DNA from: DASSFZ01 sp036514635
GTDB taxonomy: Bacteria > Chloroflexota > Anaerolineae > Fen-1058
Reading direction: 5' to 3'
Length of the DNA stretch: 23,340 nucleotides
Assembly: GCA_036514635.1 (NCBI GenBank)
Contig: DATBWU010000151.1
Span: forward strand, 1 to 23,340
Shown: piece by piece, positions 1 to 8,575 of the stretch
Layout of the letters: each line of letters starts with the position of its first letter
Numbering within the stretch: position 1 is the first letter of the stretch
Notes under the pieces: model-generated
The model's input: the letters and a program-made list of their open reading frames with translations, nothing else
Database searches by the model: none
What the model was told of the DNA's origin: nothing
Position numbers and translations under genes: made by a program

Positions 1-257
1 GGCAGGCCGGGGCCATACGTCACCGCGATCGCGGTTAGATTGTCCCACGTGAGCGACGCCTGCTGCATGGCCTCGCGGATCACCGGCGTGATCGTCTCGA
101 CGTGCATGCGGGAGGCCATCTCCGGGAAGACGCCGCCGTACTTGGCGTGCATCGCCGCCTGCGACGCGACGACATTGCTGCGCACGATCCAGCCGTCTTC
201 GATCACGGCGGCAGCGGTTTCATCACACGAGGTTTCGATGGCGAGGACGAGGGTCAT
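1..257 (-). CDS. tsaD: tRNA N6-adenosine threonylcarbamoyltransferase TsaD (5' part only)
   Basis: This is the N-terminal 85 residues of TsaD (also called Gcp/YgjD). The enzyme transfers the threonylcarbamoyl group from TC-AMP to A37 of ANN-decoding tRNAs, working in the cytoplasm with TsaB and TsaE. The reverse strand from ATG 257-255 reads MTLVLAIETSCDETAAAV, which is the family's opening ASKHA-type phosphate-binding strand. It continues through a YGGVFPEMASRMH segment, the family's first conserved His region (usually YGGVxPELASRxH), and then AVTYGPGL where the window ends. The gene runs off the left edge, so the second metal-binding His motif and the C-terminal half are not seen. It starts 4 bp after the stop of the adenine methylase and is probably co-transcribed with it. 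The protein was read directly from the reverse complement. Confidence 0.93.
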   Translation of the reverse strand, partial: MTLVLAIETSCDETAAAVIEDGWIVRSNVVASQAAMHAKYGGVFPEMASRMHVETITPVIREAMQQASLTWDNLTAIAVTYGPGL

Positions 258-261
258 TTCG

Positions 262-1104
262 TCAATAATTTCGGATGATCAACTCCGCCACCTTGCCCCG
301 CCTGCTCCCCTTGCTGTTGATCGCCCGTCTAGCGTACACCCGATCGATGCAAAAGTCCGCGTACAGGTCACGGATCAGCCGCGTGTCCGAGTTCGACTGC
401 ATCACGTACACGCCGACCCGCGCCAGTTCGGCGAACACATCGCGCAAGTGTCGCTGATTGTCTTCGGTGAAGCCGCTGCGATCGTATGCCGTGAACGACG
501 ATGTGGCCGATAGCGGATGATACGGCGGATCGAAATATACGAAGTCGCCCGGGTTCGCTCGCTCAAGCACTGATGCGTACCCCCGCCGCTCGATGCCCAC
601 CCCGCTCAACGCGCGCGACACATTGCGCAGATTGACTGCATCGCAGATCGTCGGGTTCTTGTAGCGCCCGAATGGAACGTTGAACTGCCCGGCTTTATTC
701 TCACGATACAGGCCGTTGTAGCAGGTCTTGTTCAGATAAATCACGCGCGCCGCGCGGCCTGCTAGCGATAGGCGCGAAGGATCGATGGCCCGGACCAGAT
801 AATAATAATCGCGGTCATGCTTCTTCTGATGCTTTCGCAGAATCGTAATCACATCCTCGACGCAATCTCTGACTGCAACGTAAGTGTCGATCAACGATGG
901 GTTCACATCCGACAGATTCACTGCCGACAACGCGCCGCGCGACGCAAGCTCGAAGAACAGCGCGCCGCTGCCGACGTGCGGCTCGTGATACGCCCCGAAC
1001 CGTTCCGGCAGTCGAGCGATGAGTTCAGGCAACAACCGCCCCTTGCCCCCGGCCCACTTCAGAAAGGGCCTGGGCTTGATTCCTGTGCTTTGACTAATCG
1101 GCAT
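262..1104 (-). CDS. D12-class (Dam-like) DNA adenine-N6 methyltransferase
   Basis: The product methylates adenine N6 in a specific DNA sequence using SAM, and is likely the protective partner of the adjacent nuclease. Numbered from ATG 1104 (280 aa), it shows FLKWAGGK at 14-21, the SAM-binding EPHVGSGA at 41-48 (usually EPFxGSGA), the D12 hallmark LNKTCYNGLYR followed by FNVPFG at about 124-146, and the catalytic DPPY at 192-195. This motif order is that of the Dam/DpnM alpha group (PF02086). The frame is open up to a TTG at 1122 that adds MQPIQL. ATG 1104 is preferred because family members usually begin 10-20 residues before FLKWAGGK, but no clear Shine-Dalgarno decides it. The gap to the nuclease stop is under 50 bp. 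The target sequence cannot be read from the protein. Confidence 0.92.
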   Translation of the reverse strand: MPISQSTGIKPRPFLKWAGGKGRLLPELIARLPERFGAYHEPHVGSGALFFELASRGALSAVNLSDVNPSLIDTYVAVRDCVEDVITILRKHQKKHDRDYYYLVRAIDPSRLSLAGRAARVIYLNKTCYNGLYRENKAGQFNVPFGRYKNPTICDAVNLRNVSRALSGVGIERRGYASVLERANPGDFVYFDPPYHPLSATSSFTAYDRSGFTEDNQRHLRDVFAELARVGVYVMQSNSDTRLIRDLYADFCIDRVYARRAINSKGSRRGKVAELIIRNY

Positions 1105-1150
1105 CAGCTGTATCGGCTGCAAGGTTGCGCCTGACGCTTACGGGGATCTC

Positions 1151-1597
1151 TTATCTGCGTTTCGGCAGGTAACGAGGCCCAAGGAATTTGTCGCCATTAA
1201 AGTGAATCAGATGATCTGGGGCTTCGGCGATCCACACTTCGGTTTCCCAGGCAATACTGCGTGAATGGCGAGAGAATTCCTTCAGGTCCGGGAATGCACT
1301 GACATACACTCGCCCGACGCGGCTCTTTGAGAGCATTCCTTCCAGTTCTTGATACCGCTTGGGTGAAACAGGCCCGTGTGAAGTCACCACTTCGATCAGA
1401 TACAACCGATTCTTCTTCGGCATATACAGCACAACGTCGGGCCATTGGCGACGCGCATCAATTGAGAACCCCAGGCGCTTCAGGACGCTGTGATCCATGA
1501 TCGGCCGCCTGCCTTTCAAGTAGATCGGCCAAGCATTGGGGGCGAAATGCGGCATGAACTTTTCAATTACCGCTGTTCGCAACTCAGCTACCTTCAT
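1151..1597 (-). CDS. Stand-alone BsuBI/PstI-type restriction endonuclease catalytic domain
   Basis: This 148-residue protein matches only the C-terminal catalytic domain of the BsuBI/PstI endonuclease family (PF06616), which cleaves CTGCAG in the type enzymes. Visible family features are PDVVLY (53-58), IEVVTSHGPVSPKR (68-81; Glu69, Ser/His and Lys supply a PD-(D/E)XK-like site), the VYVSAFPD strand, IAWETEVWIA (115-124) and the C-terminal FNGDKFLGP (133-141). Full-length enzymes are about 315 residues with an N-terminal winged-helix recognition domain. Here selA ends at 1639, so no room exists for that domain. Start: ATG 1597 follows AGGGCAGG. A TTG at 1630 would add 11 residues that translate repeat-like DNA, so it is less likely. 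Base composition looks lower in GC than the flanking selA, which fits transfer. It could be an active minimal enzyme or a remnant. The family assignment is firm. Confidence 0.88.
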   Translation of the reverse strand: MKVAELRTAVIEKFMPHFAPNAWPIYLKGRRPIMDHSVLKRLGFSIDARRQWPDVVLYMPKKNRLYLIEVVTSHGPVSPKRYQELEGMLSKSRVGRVYVSAFPDLKEFSRHSRSIAWETEVWIAEAPDHLIHFNGDKFLGPRYLPKRR

Positions 1598-1638
1598 CAC
1601 GCCTGCCCTGCAAATGAGCCGGCCATCCAACTATCTAA

Positions 1639-3033
1639 CTACCCAACCAACGCTCGCTTGAGCGCCTCATCATCCAGCACGGCCCGCAAATCGAACAGAA
1701 CCTGATCCGCCTCAATGCGCGCCACGACCGGCGGATCGCCTGCGCGCAGTCTAGCCAAGAACGCATCCGGCGAATCGACCGTCAGCGCGACGAGCCGCGT
1801 CGGCAGCGTCTCGCCCGGCAGGCTGCCCCCGCCGACCGTCGACTGACCGCTGATCACTTCGGCCTGATACCCGGCTTGCCTCAACGACTCGGACAGCCAC
1901 TGAGCGCGGCGATCGACTTCCCCTACTGACATACTGATCATCTGCCACACCGGCACCTCGCGCTCGGCCTCGCCCTTGAGGTAATGCGTCAGCGTCGCCG
2001 ACAAAGCGGCCAGATCAAGTTTGTCGATGCGCAGCGCGCGTGCCAGCGGGTGCTTCTTGCAGCGCTCGACAAATTCGCGTTTACCGACGATCAGGCCCGC
2101 TTGCGGCCCACCCAGCAGCTTATCGCCGCTGAAGCAGGCGAGCGCCGCACCGGCCTCGATCGATTCCTGCACCATCGGCTCGTGCATCAAGCCGTACTTC
2201 TCCGTATCGAGCAGCGAGCCGGAACCCAGATCGTCGATGACCGGAGTCCCCTTCCAATCGCCAATCTCGACCAACTCTTTGAGCGGCACTTCTGCCGTGA
2301 AACCGATCGTGCGGAAGTTGCTCGAGTGCGCCCGCAGGATCGCCGCGACTTCGATCGAGGCCGTGACGAGCGCCAGTTCGTAATCGCGCCGATGCGTGCG
2401 GTTCGTCGTGCCCACTTCGATCAGCCGCGCGCCCGACTGCGCCATCACATCCGGCACGCGGAACCCGCCGCCAATCTCGACCAGTTGCCCGCGCGATATC
2501 AACACGCCCTTATCGCGGGCGATCGCGCTCAGCGCCAGCAGCACCGCACCCGCATTGTTGTTGACGGCCAACGCTGCCTGCGCGCCGGTGACGCGACAGA
2601 TCAGGTCTTCGACCGCCGCCATGCGCTGCCCGCGCTCACCTGAAACCAGATCGTATTCGAGATCGGAGTAACCGGCGGCGGCCGCCTCGACCGCCTCCCA
2701 TGCCGCCTTCGAGAGCGGCGCACGGCCCAGATTCGTGTGAATGATCACACCGGTGGCATTGATGACTGGCCGAGGGCGGGGTCGCGTCCATTCGCGCAGC
2801 AGGCTCGACGCCTGATCGATTAGGGCTGGCTCATCGGGAGCGCCGCCGCCATTTTTGATTACCGAGCGTGCGGCGTCGATTGCGGCGCGGATCGCATCAG
2901 TCGTCGGCGCGCGACCGTGCCTCTCGATTAAAGCAGCCGTCTCCGATCGCGCCAGCAATTTATCGACCGAGGGCAAGCGCCTGAAGAGGGCATCTCCAGA
3001 TGCCGGTTTCTCACTCCTGTCGTTCGCGGACAT
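1639..3033 (-). CDS. selA: L-seryl-tRNA(Sec) selenium transferase SelA
   Basis: SelA is a PLP enzyme that converts seryl-tRNA(Sec) to selenocysteyl-tRNA(Sec) using selenophosphate, as a cytoplasmic homodecamer in bacteria. The 464-residue product has the normal length. It has the N-terminal LFRRLPSVDKLL tRNA-binding segment, the RPVINATGVIIHTNLGRAPL stretch near residue 90, the YSDLEYDL..GERGQR region, and SGDKLLGGPQAG, whose Lys (about 305) is the PLP Schiff-base lysine. The C-terminal PVVARIEADQVLFDLRAV is also family-typical. The start ATG 3033-3031 lies inside the preceding membrane-protein gene (23-bp overlap), so the two are translationally coupled. Its presence implies that selB, selC, selD and at least one UGA-containing selenoprotein exist elsewhere. 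None was recognised in this window. Confidence 0.96.
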   Translation of the reverse strand: MSANDRSEKPASGDALFRRLPSVDKLLARSETAALIERHGRAPTTDAIRAAIDAARSVIKNGGGAPDEPALIDQASSLLREWTRPRPRPVINATGVIIHTNLGRAPLSKAAWEAVEAAAAGYSDLEYDLVSGERGQRMAAVEDLICRVTGAQAALAVNNNAGAVLLALSAIARDKGVLISRGQLVEIGGGFRVPDVMAQSGARLIEVGTTNRTHRRDYELALVTASIEVAAILRAHSSNFRTIGFTAEVPLKELVEIGDWKGTPVIDDLGSGSLLDTEKYGLMHEPMVQESIEAGAALACFSGDKLLGGPQAGLIVGKREFVERCKKHPLARALRIDKLDLAALSATLTHYLKGEAEREVPVWQMISMSVGEVDRRAQWLSESLRQAGYQAEVISGQSTVGGGSLPGETLPTRLVALTVDSPDAFLARLRAGDPPVVARIEADQVLFDLRAVLDDEALKRALVG

Positions 3034-3478
3034 TCAAAAAGACCTCGATCATCACGAACCCGCTGGCGATCAGCGCAGCCAGGACCACCGTCAACGCGCG
3101 GCTCAATTGCAGCCACGCGCCGATGGCGACGAACAGCGCCACCCACAACGCCTGCCGCCAGACTTTGACCGGCTCGAACGTCGGGCGGAAACGCCAGTGC
3201 AGCAAGCGAATGACGAGCCACGCGCCTCCCAGCGTGCCGATCGTCAGTGCCGCCAGCAGCAACAGCACGCCGCCCACGTTCGGCGAGTTGAAGAACGCCT
3301 GCGCATACGCCACAAACGGCAACCCGCCGACGGTCGAGCCGGCGATGGGCGAGATTCTCGTGACGATGTAGTAACATCCTGCCGCACCGGCGATCAACAT
3401 CACCAACGCGGCGAGCCCGTCGAAGCGGCGGGCTGTGATCGGGCGGGCGATCGTTCGCGTGTGTGTGCGTGTGGTCAT
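3011..3478 (-). CDS. Four-TM membrane protein of unknown function
   Basis: The family is not recognised. The 155-residue product has a basic N-terminus (MTTRTHTRTIARPITARR) followed by four predicted hydrophobic segments at about 21-41, 68-92, 109-124 and 129-149, and a short charged tail ending RERQE. The loop between TM1 and TM2 contains ISPIAGSTVGGLPF and would face one side with about 25 residues. Start: ATG 3478-3476, about 37 bp downstream of a minus-strand TATAAT (3520-3515). The frame stays open further upstream but only through the opposite-strand ABC-F gene. It overlaps selA by 23 bp and heads that transcription unit. The overlap suggests co-expression with SelA but does not itself give a function. 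Confidence 0.8.
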   Translation of the reverse strand: MTTRTHTRTIARPITARRFDGLAALVMLIAGAAGCYYIVTRISPIAGSTVGGLPFVAYAQAFFNSPNVGGVLLLLAALTIGTLGGAWLVIRLLHWRFRPTFEPVKVWRQALWVALFVAIGAWLQLSRALTVVLAALIASGFVMIEVFLNVRERQE

Positions 3479-3514
3479 CGTGGCTTCCGCTACTCTAACT
3501 CCAAACCCATCCCG

Positions 3515-3520
3515 ATTATA
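3515..3520 (-). promoter_or_regulatory. -10 box TATAAT for the minus-strand membrane protein/selA unit
   Basis: The minus strand reads GGTTATAATC here, a consensus -10 hexamer about 37 bp upstream of ATG 3478. No good -35 box is visible at 16-18 bp. It lies in the 85-bp divergent intergenic region shared with the ABC-F gene. Confidence 0.5.
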
Positions 3521-3548
3521 ACCCATCTCATCCCCGAAACCTGCATGG

Positions 3549-3554
3549 TATAAT
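3549..3554 (+). promoter_or_regulatory. Extended -10 promoter (TGGTATAAT) for the ABC-F gene
   Basis: TGG precedes TATAAT at 3546-3554, an extended -10 element. The hexamer ends 9 bp before the ABC-F ATG, so transcription would start about 1-4 bases before the start codon. That predicts a leaderless or nearly leaderless message. No Shine-Dalgarno fits in the remaining bases. Confidence 0.5.
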
Positions 3555-3563
3555 CGCCGCGCC

Positions 3564-5441
<1,878 letters not shown>

Positions 5442-5447
5442 CCCTCA

Positions 5448-5508
5448 CCACGGAGACACGGAGGCACGGAGCAGTTTGAGAAATCTCCGTGTCTCTGTGT
5501 CTCCGTGG
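5448..5508 (+). repeat. Imperfect palindrome, CCACGGAGACACGGAG family
   Basis: The arms CCACGGAGACACGGAG and CTCTGTGTCTCCGTGG face each other across a short AGTTTGAGAAAT-containing centre. It lies directly after the ABC-F stop and would fold into a hairpin of over 20 bp in RNA. It belongs to a family of REP-like elements found elsewhere in this window, for example at 17771-17840. It may also help end transcription, though no T-run follows. Confidence 0.75.
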
Positions 5509-5535
5509 CAAAATCATTACGACCGCGAGGATTTT

Positions 5536-5588
5536 GGACACGGACAAACACGGATCAGAATCAGTGTTCATCGGTGTTTATCCGTGCC
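5536..5588 (+). repeat. Second palindrome, GGACACGGACAAACACGGAT family
   Basis: The left arm, containing ACACGGACAAACACGGATC, is mirrored by the right arm, containing GGTGTTTATCCGTG. It lies 27 bp after the previous palindrome and shares its CACGGA core. It sits in the leader of coaE and ends about 30 bp before its start codon. Confidence 0.7.
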
Positions 5589-5618
5589 CCATAATTTGGC
5601 TGCGGCGGGAGCCGCGCT

Positions 5619-6212
5619 ATGAAGTATTTGATCGGTCTCACAGGGAATATCGCCACGGGCAAATCGGTCGTCGCGCGCATGCTGTCCGACCTGGGTGCGG
5701 ACGTTATCGACGCCGACGTACTGGTTCACGACCTCCAGCGCAAAGGCACGCCGACGTATGCGGCCATTGTGGCCGAGTTCGGCGCGGGCATTCTGCGCGC
5801 CGATGGCGAGATCGACCGGCGGGCGCTGGGCGCGATCGTGTTTGACGATCCGGCACGTTTAAGCGCGTTGGAAGCCATCGTGCATCCGGCGGTGCTCGTC
5901 GAGAGTGAACGCCGCATGGCAGCGACCACAGCCAATGCCGTCGTGTACGAGGCTATCAAGCTGATCGAAGCCGGCCGCCATACCCTGTGCGACGCCGTGT
6001 GGGTCGTCACCGCGCCGCGCGATGTGCAGATCGCCCGGCTGATGCAGTCGCGCAGCCTGAGCGAAGCCGAAGCGCGCCGGCGCATCGATGCGCAACCGCC
6101 GCCGGAAGAGAAACTCAAGCACGCCACGGTCCTTATCGACAACAGCGGCTCGCTTGAAGCGACGCGCGCGCAGGTCGAGCGCGCCTACGCAGCCATCGAA
6201 TTGAAGCGCTGA
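5619..6212 (+). CDS. coaE: Dephospho-CoA kinase CoaE
   Basis: CoaE phosphorylates the 3'-hydroxyl of dephospho-CoA with ATP, the last step of coenzyme A synthesis, in the cytoplasm. The 197-residue product has the normal length. The P-loop is GNIATGKS at 9-16, followed by VIDADVLVHDL (substrate-binding Asp region), then FDDPARLSALEAIVHPAV, the family's conserved HP helix. After that come VWVVTAPRDVQIARLMQSRSLS (lid/NMP region) and the C-terminal ATVLIDNSGSLEAT, all family hallmarks. One variation stands out: the usual PLL(F/Y)E strand reads AVVYEAIKLIEAG. A GGCGGGAG sequence precedes the ATG. It is separated from the ABC-F gene by two palindromes and may have its own transcript. Confidence 0.95.
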   Translation: MKYLIGLTGNIATGKSVVARMLSDLGADVIDADVLVHDLQRKGTPTYAAIVAEFGAGILRADGEIDRRALGAIVFDDPARLSALEAIVHPAVLVESERRMAATTANAVVYEAIKLIEAGRHTLCDAVWVVTAPRDVQIARLMQSRSLSEAEARRRIDAQPPPEEKLKHATVLIDNSGSLEATRAQVERAYAAIELKR

Positions 6213-6229
6213 TCAAGTTGTGGTATAGT
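6201..6229 (+). promoter_or_regulatory. Promoter for the GNAT gene (TTGAAG-17-TATAGT)
   Basis: A -35 box TTGAAG (6201-6206) and a -10 box TATAGT (6224-6229) are spaced 17 bp apart, with TGG before the -10 (extended -10). It overlaps the last codons of coaE. The leader to ATG 6313 would be about 75 nt and includes a small GTCGT/ACGAC hairpin. Confidence 0.6.
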
Positions 6230-6312
6230 CTGGCGTGTAGAGGTCGTCGTGCAGGAATCGTCTCGTGACGACTACTTTCCAGGCGACGATCTCTCTGTGA
6301 GGAGAAAACGGA

Positions 6313-6810
6313 ATGCCTGCGCCCAAACTCATGGTCAAGCGTGCGCGCCCGGTCGATGCAGCGGCCATCGCCGATCTGGTATCGGCGGCGACGAAGGGCC
6401 GCTTGCAAACGACGGAGGACGAGGTCATCGATCGGATGGGGACGCGCGGCTTCTTCGTCGCCCACGCCGGGTCACTGGTCGGGCTGGCGGGTTGGACGGC
6501 GGAAAATCTCGTCGCGCGGATCGAGGACTTCTTCGTGCACCCGCTCGACATGCGTCCCACCGCCGGGCGTGAGTTGCTCAACGCGGTGGAAGATGCCGCG
6601 CGCGAGCTGGAGTGCGAGGCGGCCTTGCTGCTCGTCTCACGCGGCGTGTCCACTTCGGCCATGACCTTCTTTGAATCCTGCGGCTACACGTACAAGAAGC
6701 CGGAGGACTTGCCCGAAGCCTGGCGAGAGTCGGCGCAAGCAGTACTCTCGGATGACAACGTCGTGCTGGTCAAACAACTGCGCGCCAATCTCGTGCGCCA
6801 GCCGATCTAA
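6313..6810 (+). CDS. GNAT-family acetyltransferase-like protein
   Basis: A cytoplasmic GCN5-related N-acetyltransferase domain (165 aa). The N-terminal VKRARPVDAAAIADLV is the usual beta1-alpha1 opening. GFFVAHAGSLVGLAGW forms the beta2-beta3 hairpin, and RIEDFFVHPLDMRPTAGRELL is motif A. The acetyl-CoA pyrophosphate loop is degenerate: MRPTAGREL instead of (R/Q)xxGxG/A. The C-terminal SAMTFFESCGYTYKK is the standard motif B ending. The layout is like ArgA/NAT-type single-domain enzymes, but the substrate cannot be inferred. GAGGAG ends 8 bp before the ATG. The 64-residue membrane protein follows 11 bp after the stop, so the two are likely co-transcribed. Weak conservation of the CoA loop leaves room for a non-catalytic role. 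Confidence 0.8.
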   Translation: MPAPKLMVKRARPVDAAAIADLVSAATKGRLQTTEDEVIDRMGTRGFFVAHAGSLVGLAGWTAENLVARIEDFFVHPLDMRPTAGRELLNAVEDAARELECEAALLLVSRGVSTSAMTFFESCGYTYKKPEDLPEAWRESAQAVLSDDNVVLVKQLRANLVRQPI

Positions 6811-6821
6811 CAGGAGTCGTG

Positions 6822-7016
6822 ATGGCAAACATTCGAAGCTGGATCGACCGGCATCCCAAACTGATCGCCTGGATCGGGCTGGCTATCGGCATGGTCATCA
6901 TCGTCGTATTGTCGGCGAAAGATGTGGGCCTGCTGCCCACACAAATGCTGGCGCTCATCGTCATGACGATCGGCCTGGCCGGGCTGTGCGTATGGATCAT
7001 CGGTTGGGAAGATTGA
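6822..7016 (+). CDS. Small two-TM membrane protein (64 aa), function unknown
   Basis: The family is not recognised. The product MANIRSWIDRHPKLIAW... has two hydrophobic segments (about 14-33 and 41-61) separated by a short AKDVGLLPTQ turn and ends WEDstop, so both termini are probably cytoplasmic. The start ATG 6822 is chosen over the GTG just before it because CAGGAG (6811-6816) lies 5 bp upstream. It follows the GNAT gene by 11 bp and is the last gene before a terminator. Short, coupled and with a good ribosome site, it looks like a real small gene. Confidence 0.7.
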   Translation: MANIRSWIDRHPKLIAWIGLAIGMVIIVVLSAKDVGLLPTQMLALIVMTIGLAGLCVWIIGWED

Positions 7017-7026
7017 ATATCTCAAA

Positions 7027-7067
7027 ACCCTCCCGCAGGTTGCGAAGCGTGGGACCTGCAGGAGGGT
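7027..7067 (+). repeat. Hairpin repeat ACCCTCC-GCAGGT...ACCTGC-GGAGGGT
   Basis: The inverted arms ACCCTCCCGCAGGT and ACCTGCAGGAGGGT flank a TGCGAAGCGTGGG loop. It lies 11 bp after the small membrane protein stop. With the following terminator it forms a tandem hairpin between convergent genes. Confidence 0.65.
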
Positions 7068-7080
7068 GAGTCGAAACAAA

Positions 7081-7112
7081 ACGCCCACCGGGCAAGCCTG
7101 GCGGGCGTTTTT
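7081..7112 (+). terminator. Bidirectional rho-independent terminator
   Basis: ACGCCCACCGGGC pairs with GCCTGGCGGGCGT across an AA loop, with one mismatch and a G-T pair, and is followed by TTTTT. On the other strand the hairpin is followed by TTTTGTTT. It can therefore end both the plus-strand gene at 7016 and the minus-strand gene ending at 7128. Confidence 0.85.
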
Positions 7113-7127
7113 GATTGCAGCGTCCGG

Positions 7128-8120
7128 TCACGGCCAGAGAAAAAACGAGGTCTGTGCTTCCTGCGCATCCTTGCCTAGAACAGCCGTCACCTGAACAAAG
7201 ACTTTCTGCCCTATCGGCAACTGTTTCAGATCGAAGGTCGTGCTGGTATAACCCTTATTATCAGTCGGGGGCATTGACTGTGAGTCCGCACTATCGGGAT
7301 ACTCGACGGTGTACGAGACATTCGCGCCCGGTATGGCCTGGTCGTCCTTGTCCGTCACATACACGTACAGCGTCTGCTGTCCCGGATACCAGGCATACGC
7401 CTTCGCCACCTTCGCATCCACTTCCCCGATCTGGCGAGTCGGTTCTCCGGCACTACCGGCTTGAATGGCCGACACACCTTTCCGAAGATACGGATCGAGG
7501 CGAGCATAGTCAAAGTGAACGTCGCCCAGGGCGGCTAATCGCACGCCCGGACGATCCGGGTGCAGCTCCATTCGAGCATTCTGGAAGTACTGAACCTTGA
7601 CCTCGTTCTCCGCGAAGACCTCGGTGATGGGGTAGCCGAATAGCCTGGCCCCGCCTTTCTCGTTGAAGAAGCGGAAGAACTCCGTCCCAACCCAATGACC
7701 CGTCTGAGAAAAGTAACGACCTTCGGGATCGCTGGCCGGCGGCTGAACCGGTGGCGTGCCCAGCCCCATCTCTTCGGCCAGGTGACCCGGTTGCACGCGA
7801 TTCGGCGGGTCGGCTTCGGGATGGAGCTCCAGCCGGGCATTCTGGAAGTACTGCACTACGCGGTTGCGGTACAGGAATTCTTCCGTGATCGGGTAACCGA
7901 AGCTTTCCAGGCCGCCGTTCTCTCGGAAGAAGGCTAAGAACTCGCCTTGAACGTTGTGACTGGTGCGGGGAAAATACTCAGGGTCGGAATCGGAGCGCCC
8001 GTTGCGAGTGATCAGCCATATCCCGACGCTCAAAGATACGCCGACGAGGGCAACGAGCAAAACCAGGGGAACAAGCCGGTATCTCAATGGCCTCATGTCC
8101 GACCGCCTGAAGAACGACAT
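7128..8120 (-). CDS. Exported protein with duplicated FGYPITE/VQYFQNAR repeat and C-terminal Ig-like domain
   Basis: This 330-residue protein starts with a basic stretch and one hydrophobic helix (about 15-38), a signal anchor or signal peptide. Two tandem copies of a ~57-residue repeat follow (about 48-104 and 133-189). Each runs YFxxTxHxVxxEFxxFFxExGG...FGYPITE.F...VQYFQNAR(L/M)ELHP. I know this repeat from extracytoplasmic Chloroflexota proteins; its function is unestablished. Residues about 235-325 look like a beta-sandwich domain with DDQAIPGANVSYTV and a TFDLKQLPIGQKV strand, as in bacterial Ig-like surface domains. Start: ATG 8120 is the first after the predicted promoter, but ATG 8096 (MRPLRY) has a better AGGCGG site. 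It is transcribed alone and converges on a shared terminator. Confidence 0.85.
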   Translation of the reverse strand: MSFFRRSDMRPLRYRLVPLVLLVALVGVSLSVGIWLITRNGRSDSDPEYFPRTSHNVQGEFLAFFRENGGLESFGYPITEEFLYRNRVVQYFQNARLELHPEADPPNRVQPGHLAEEMGLGTPPVQPPASDPEGRYFSQTGHWVGTEFFRFFNEKGGARLFGYPITEVFAENEVKVQYFQNARMELHPDRPGVRLAALGDVHFDYARLDPYLRKGVSAIQAGSAGEPTRQIGEVDAKVAKAYAWYPGQQTLYVYVTDKDDQAIPGANVSYTVEYPDSADSQSMPPTDNKGYTSTTFDLKQLPIGQKVFVQVTAVLGKDAQEAQTSFFLWP

Positions 8121-8143
8121 CCAACCCGTTCCAAACTGGCCTG

Positions 8144-8172
8144 ATTCTACAACAGCAATGGGCTTTTGGCAA
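8144..8172 (-). promoter_or_regulatory. Promoter for the exported repeat protein (TTGCCA-17-TAGAAT)
   Basis: On the minus strand TTGCCA (8172-8167) and TAGAAT (8149-8144) are exactly 17 bp apart. The predicted transcription start is near 8137, 17 nt before ATG 8120. Confidence 0.6.
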
Positions 8173-8486
8173 CTTACTCGATTGGCCTATCTCCATCTCC
8201 ATCAATGAACCAAACATGATACTCGGCGCTTTGCCCTCGAATGACCTCAAGAGCATGCGGCTCTACCGGATCGAACGGGAAATTGAACCGCGAAGACGCC
8301 AAGCACGCCAAGTTTTCCGAATCTTCGCGCCCGCCTGCCCCGCGTCTTTTTGCGGGGTCGCGCCTTTGCGGCGAGGCTTTTTCCCGCCATAGCCGAAGAG
8401 GCGAGCGTGCCGGGTTGCAGGCTCAAATCGGCGATCAGGTTTCATAAGCCTAAAGGAGGGTTTTCTTGAGAATCTGAATTTGGCTA
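8173..8486. other. Gene-free stretch with degenerate CGCGAAGACGCCAAG repeat
   Basis: I see no credible gene here. At 8285-8395 it holds a degenerate intergenic repeat: CCGCGAAGACGCCAAGCACG, then a small GCGAAGA/TCTTCGC inverted pair, then a CCCCGC-GTCTTTTT-GCGGGG hairpin at 8338-8357 and a T-rich end. Short open frames across it only translate the repeat. The hairpin with its internal T-run could weakly stop transcription on either strand. Confidence 0.6.
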
Positions 8487-8514
8487 TTGACAAACTGAAT
8501 CAAGTGCCTATAAT
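8487..8514 (+). promoter_or_regulatory. Consensus promoter TTGACA-16-TATAAT heading the DUF2089 operon
   Basis: Both hexamers are perfect: TTGACA at 8487-8492 and TATAAT at 8509-8514, with a 16-bp spacer. Predicted start is near 8521, giving a leader of about 55 nt. Three direct CTGAAT copies (8474, 8495, 8548) surround it and may be regulator sites. Confidence 0.85.
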
Positions 8515-8575
8515 CCAATCAAGATTCGCAAGTTGAACATTCACTTTCTGAATAACGGACTACAGGTGCTTGAGG

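Noticed and set aside
40..513. Plus-strand open frame opposite tsaD and the methylase
   Set aside because: It lies antisense across two genes with clear family motifs, and its translation shows no domain.
262..1630. Toxin-antitoxin or BREX/DISARM-type defence locus
   Set aside because: Only a nuclease domain and a methylase are present; no ATPase, phosphatase, helicase or antitoxin-like gene accompanies them.
8241..8447. 68-codon plus-strand frame upstream of DUF2089
   Set aside because: It translates the CGCGAAGACGCCAAG repeat and continues through a terminator-like hairpin.
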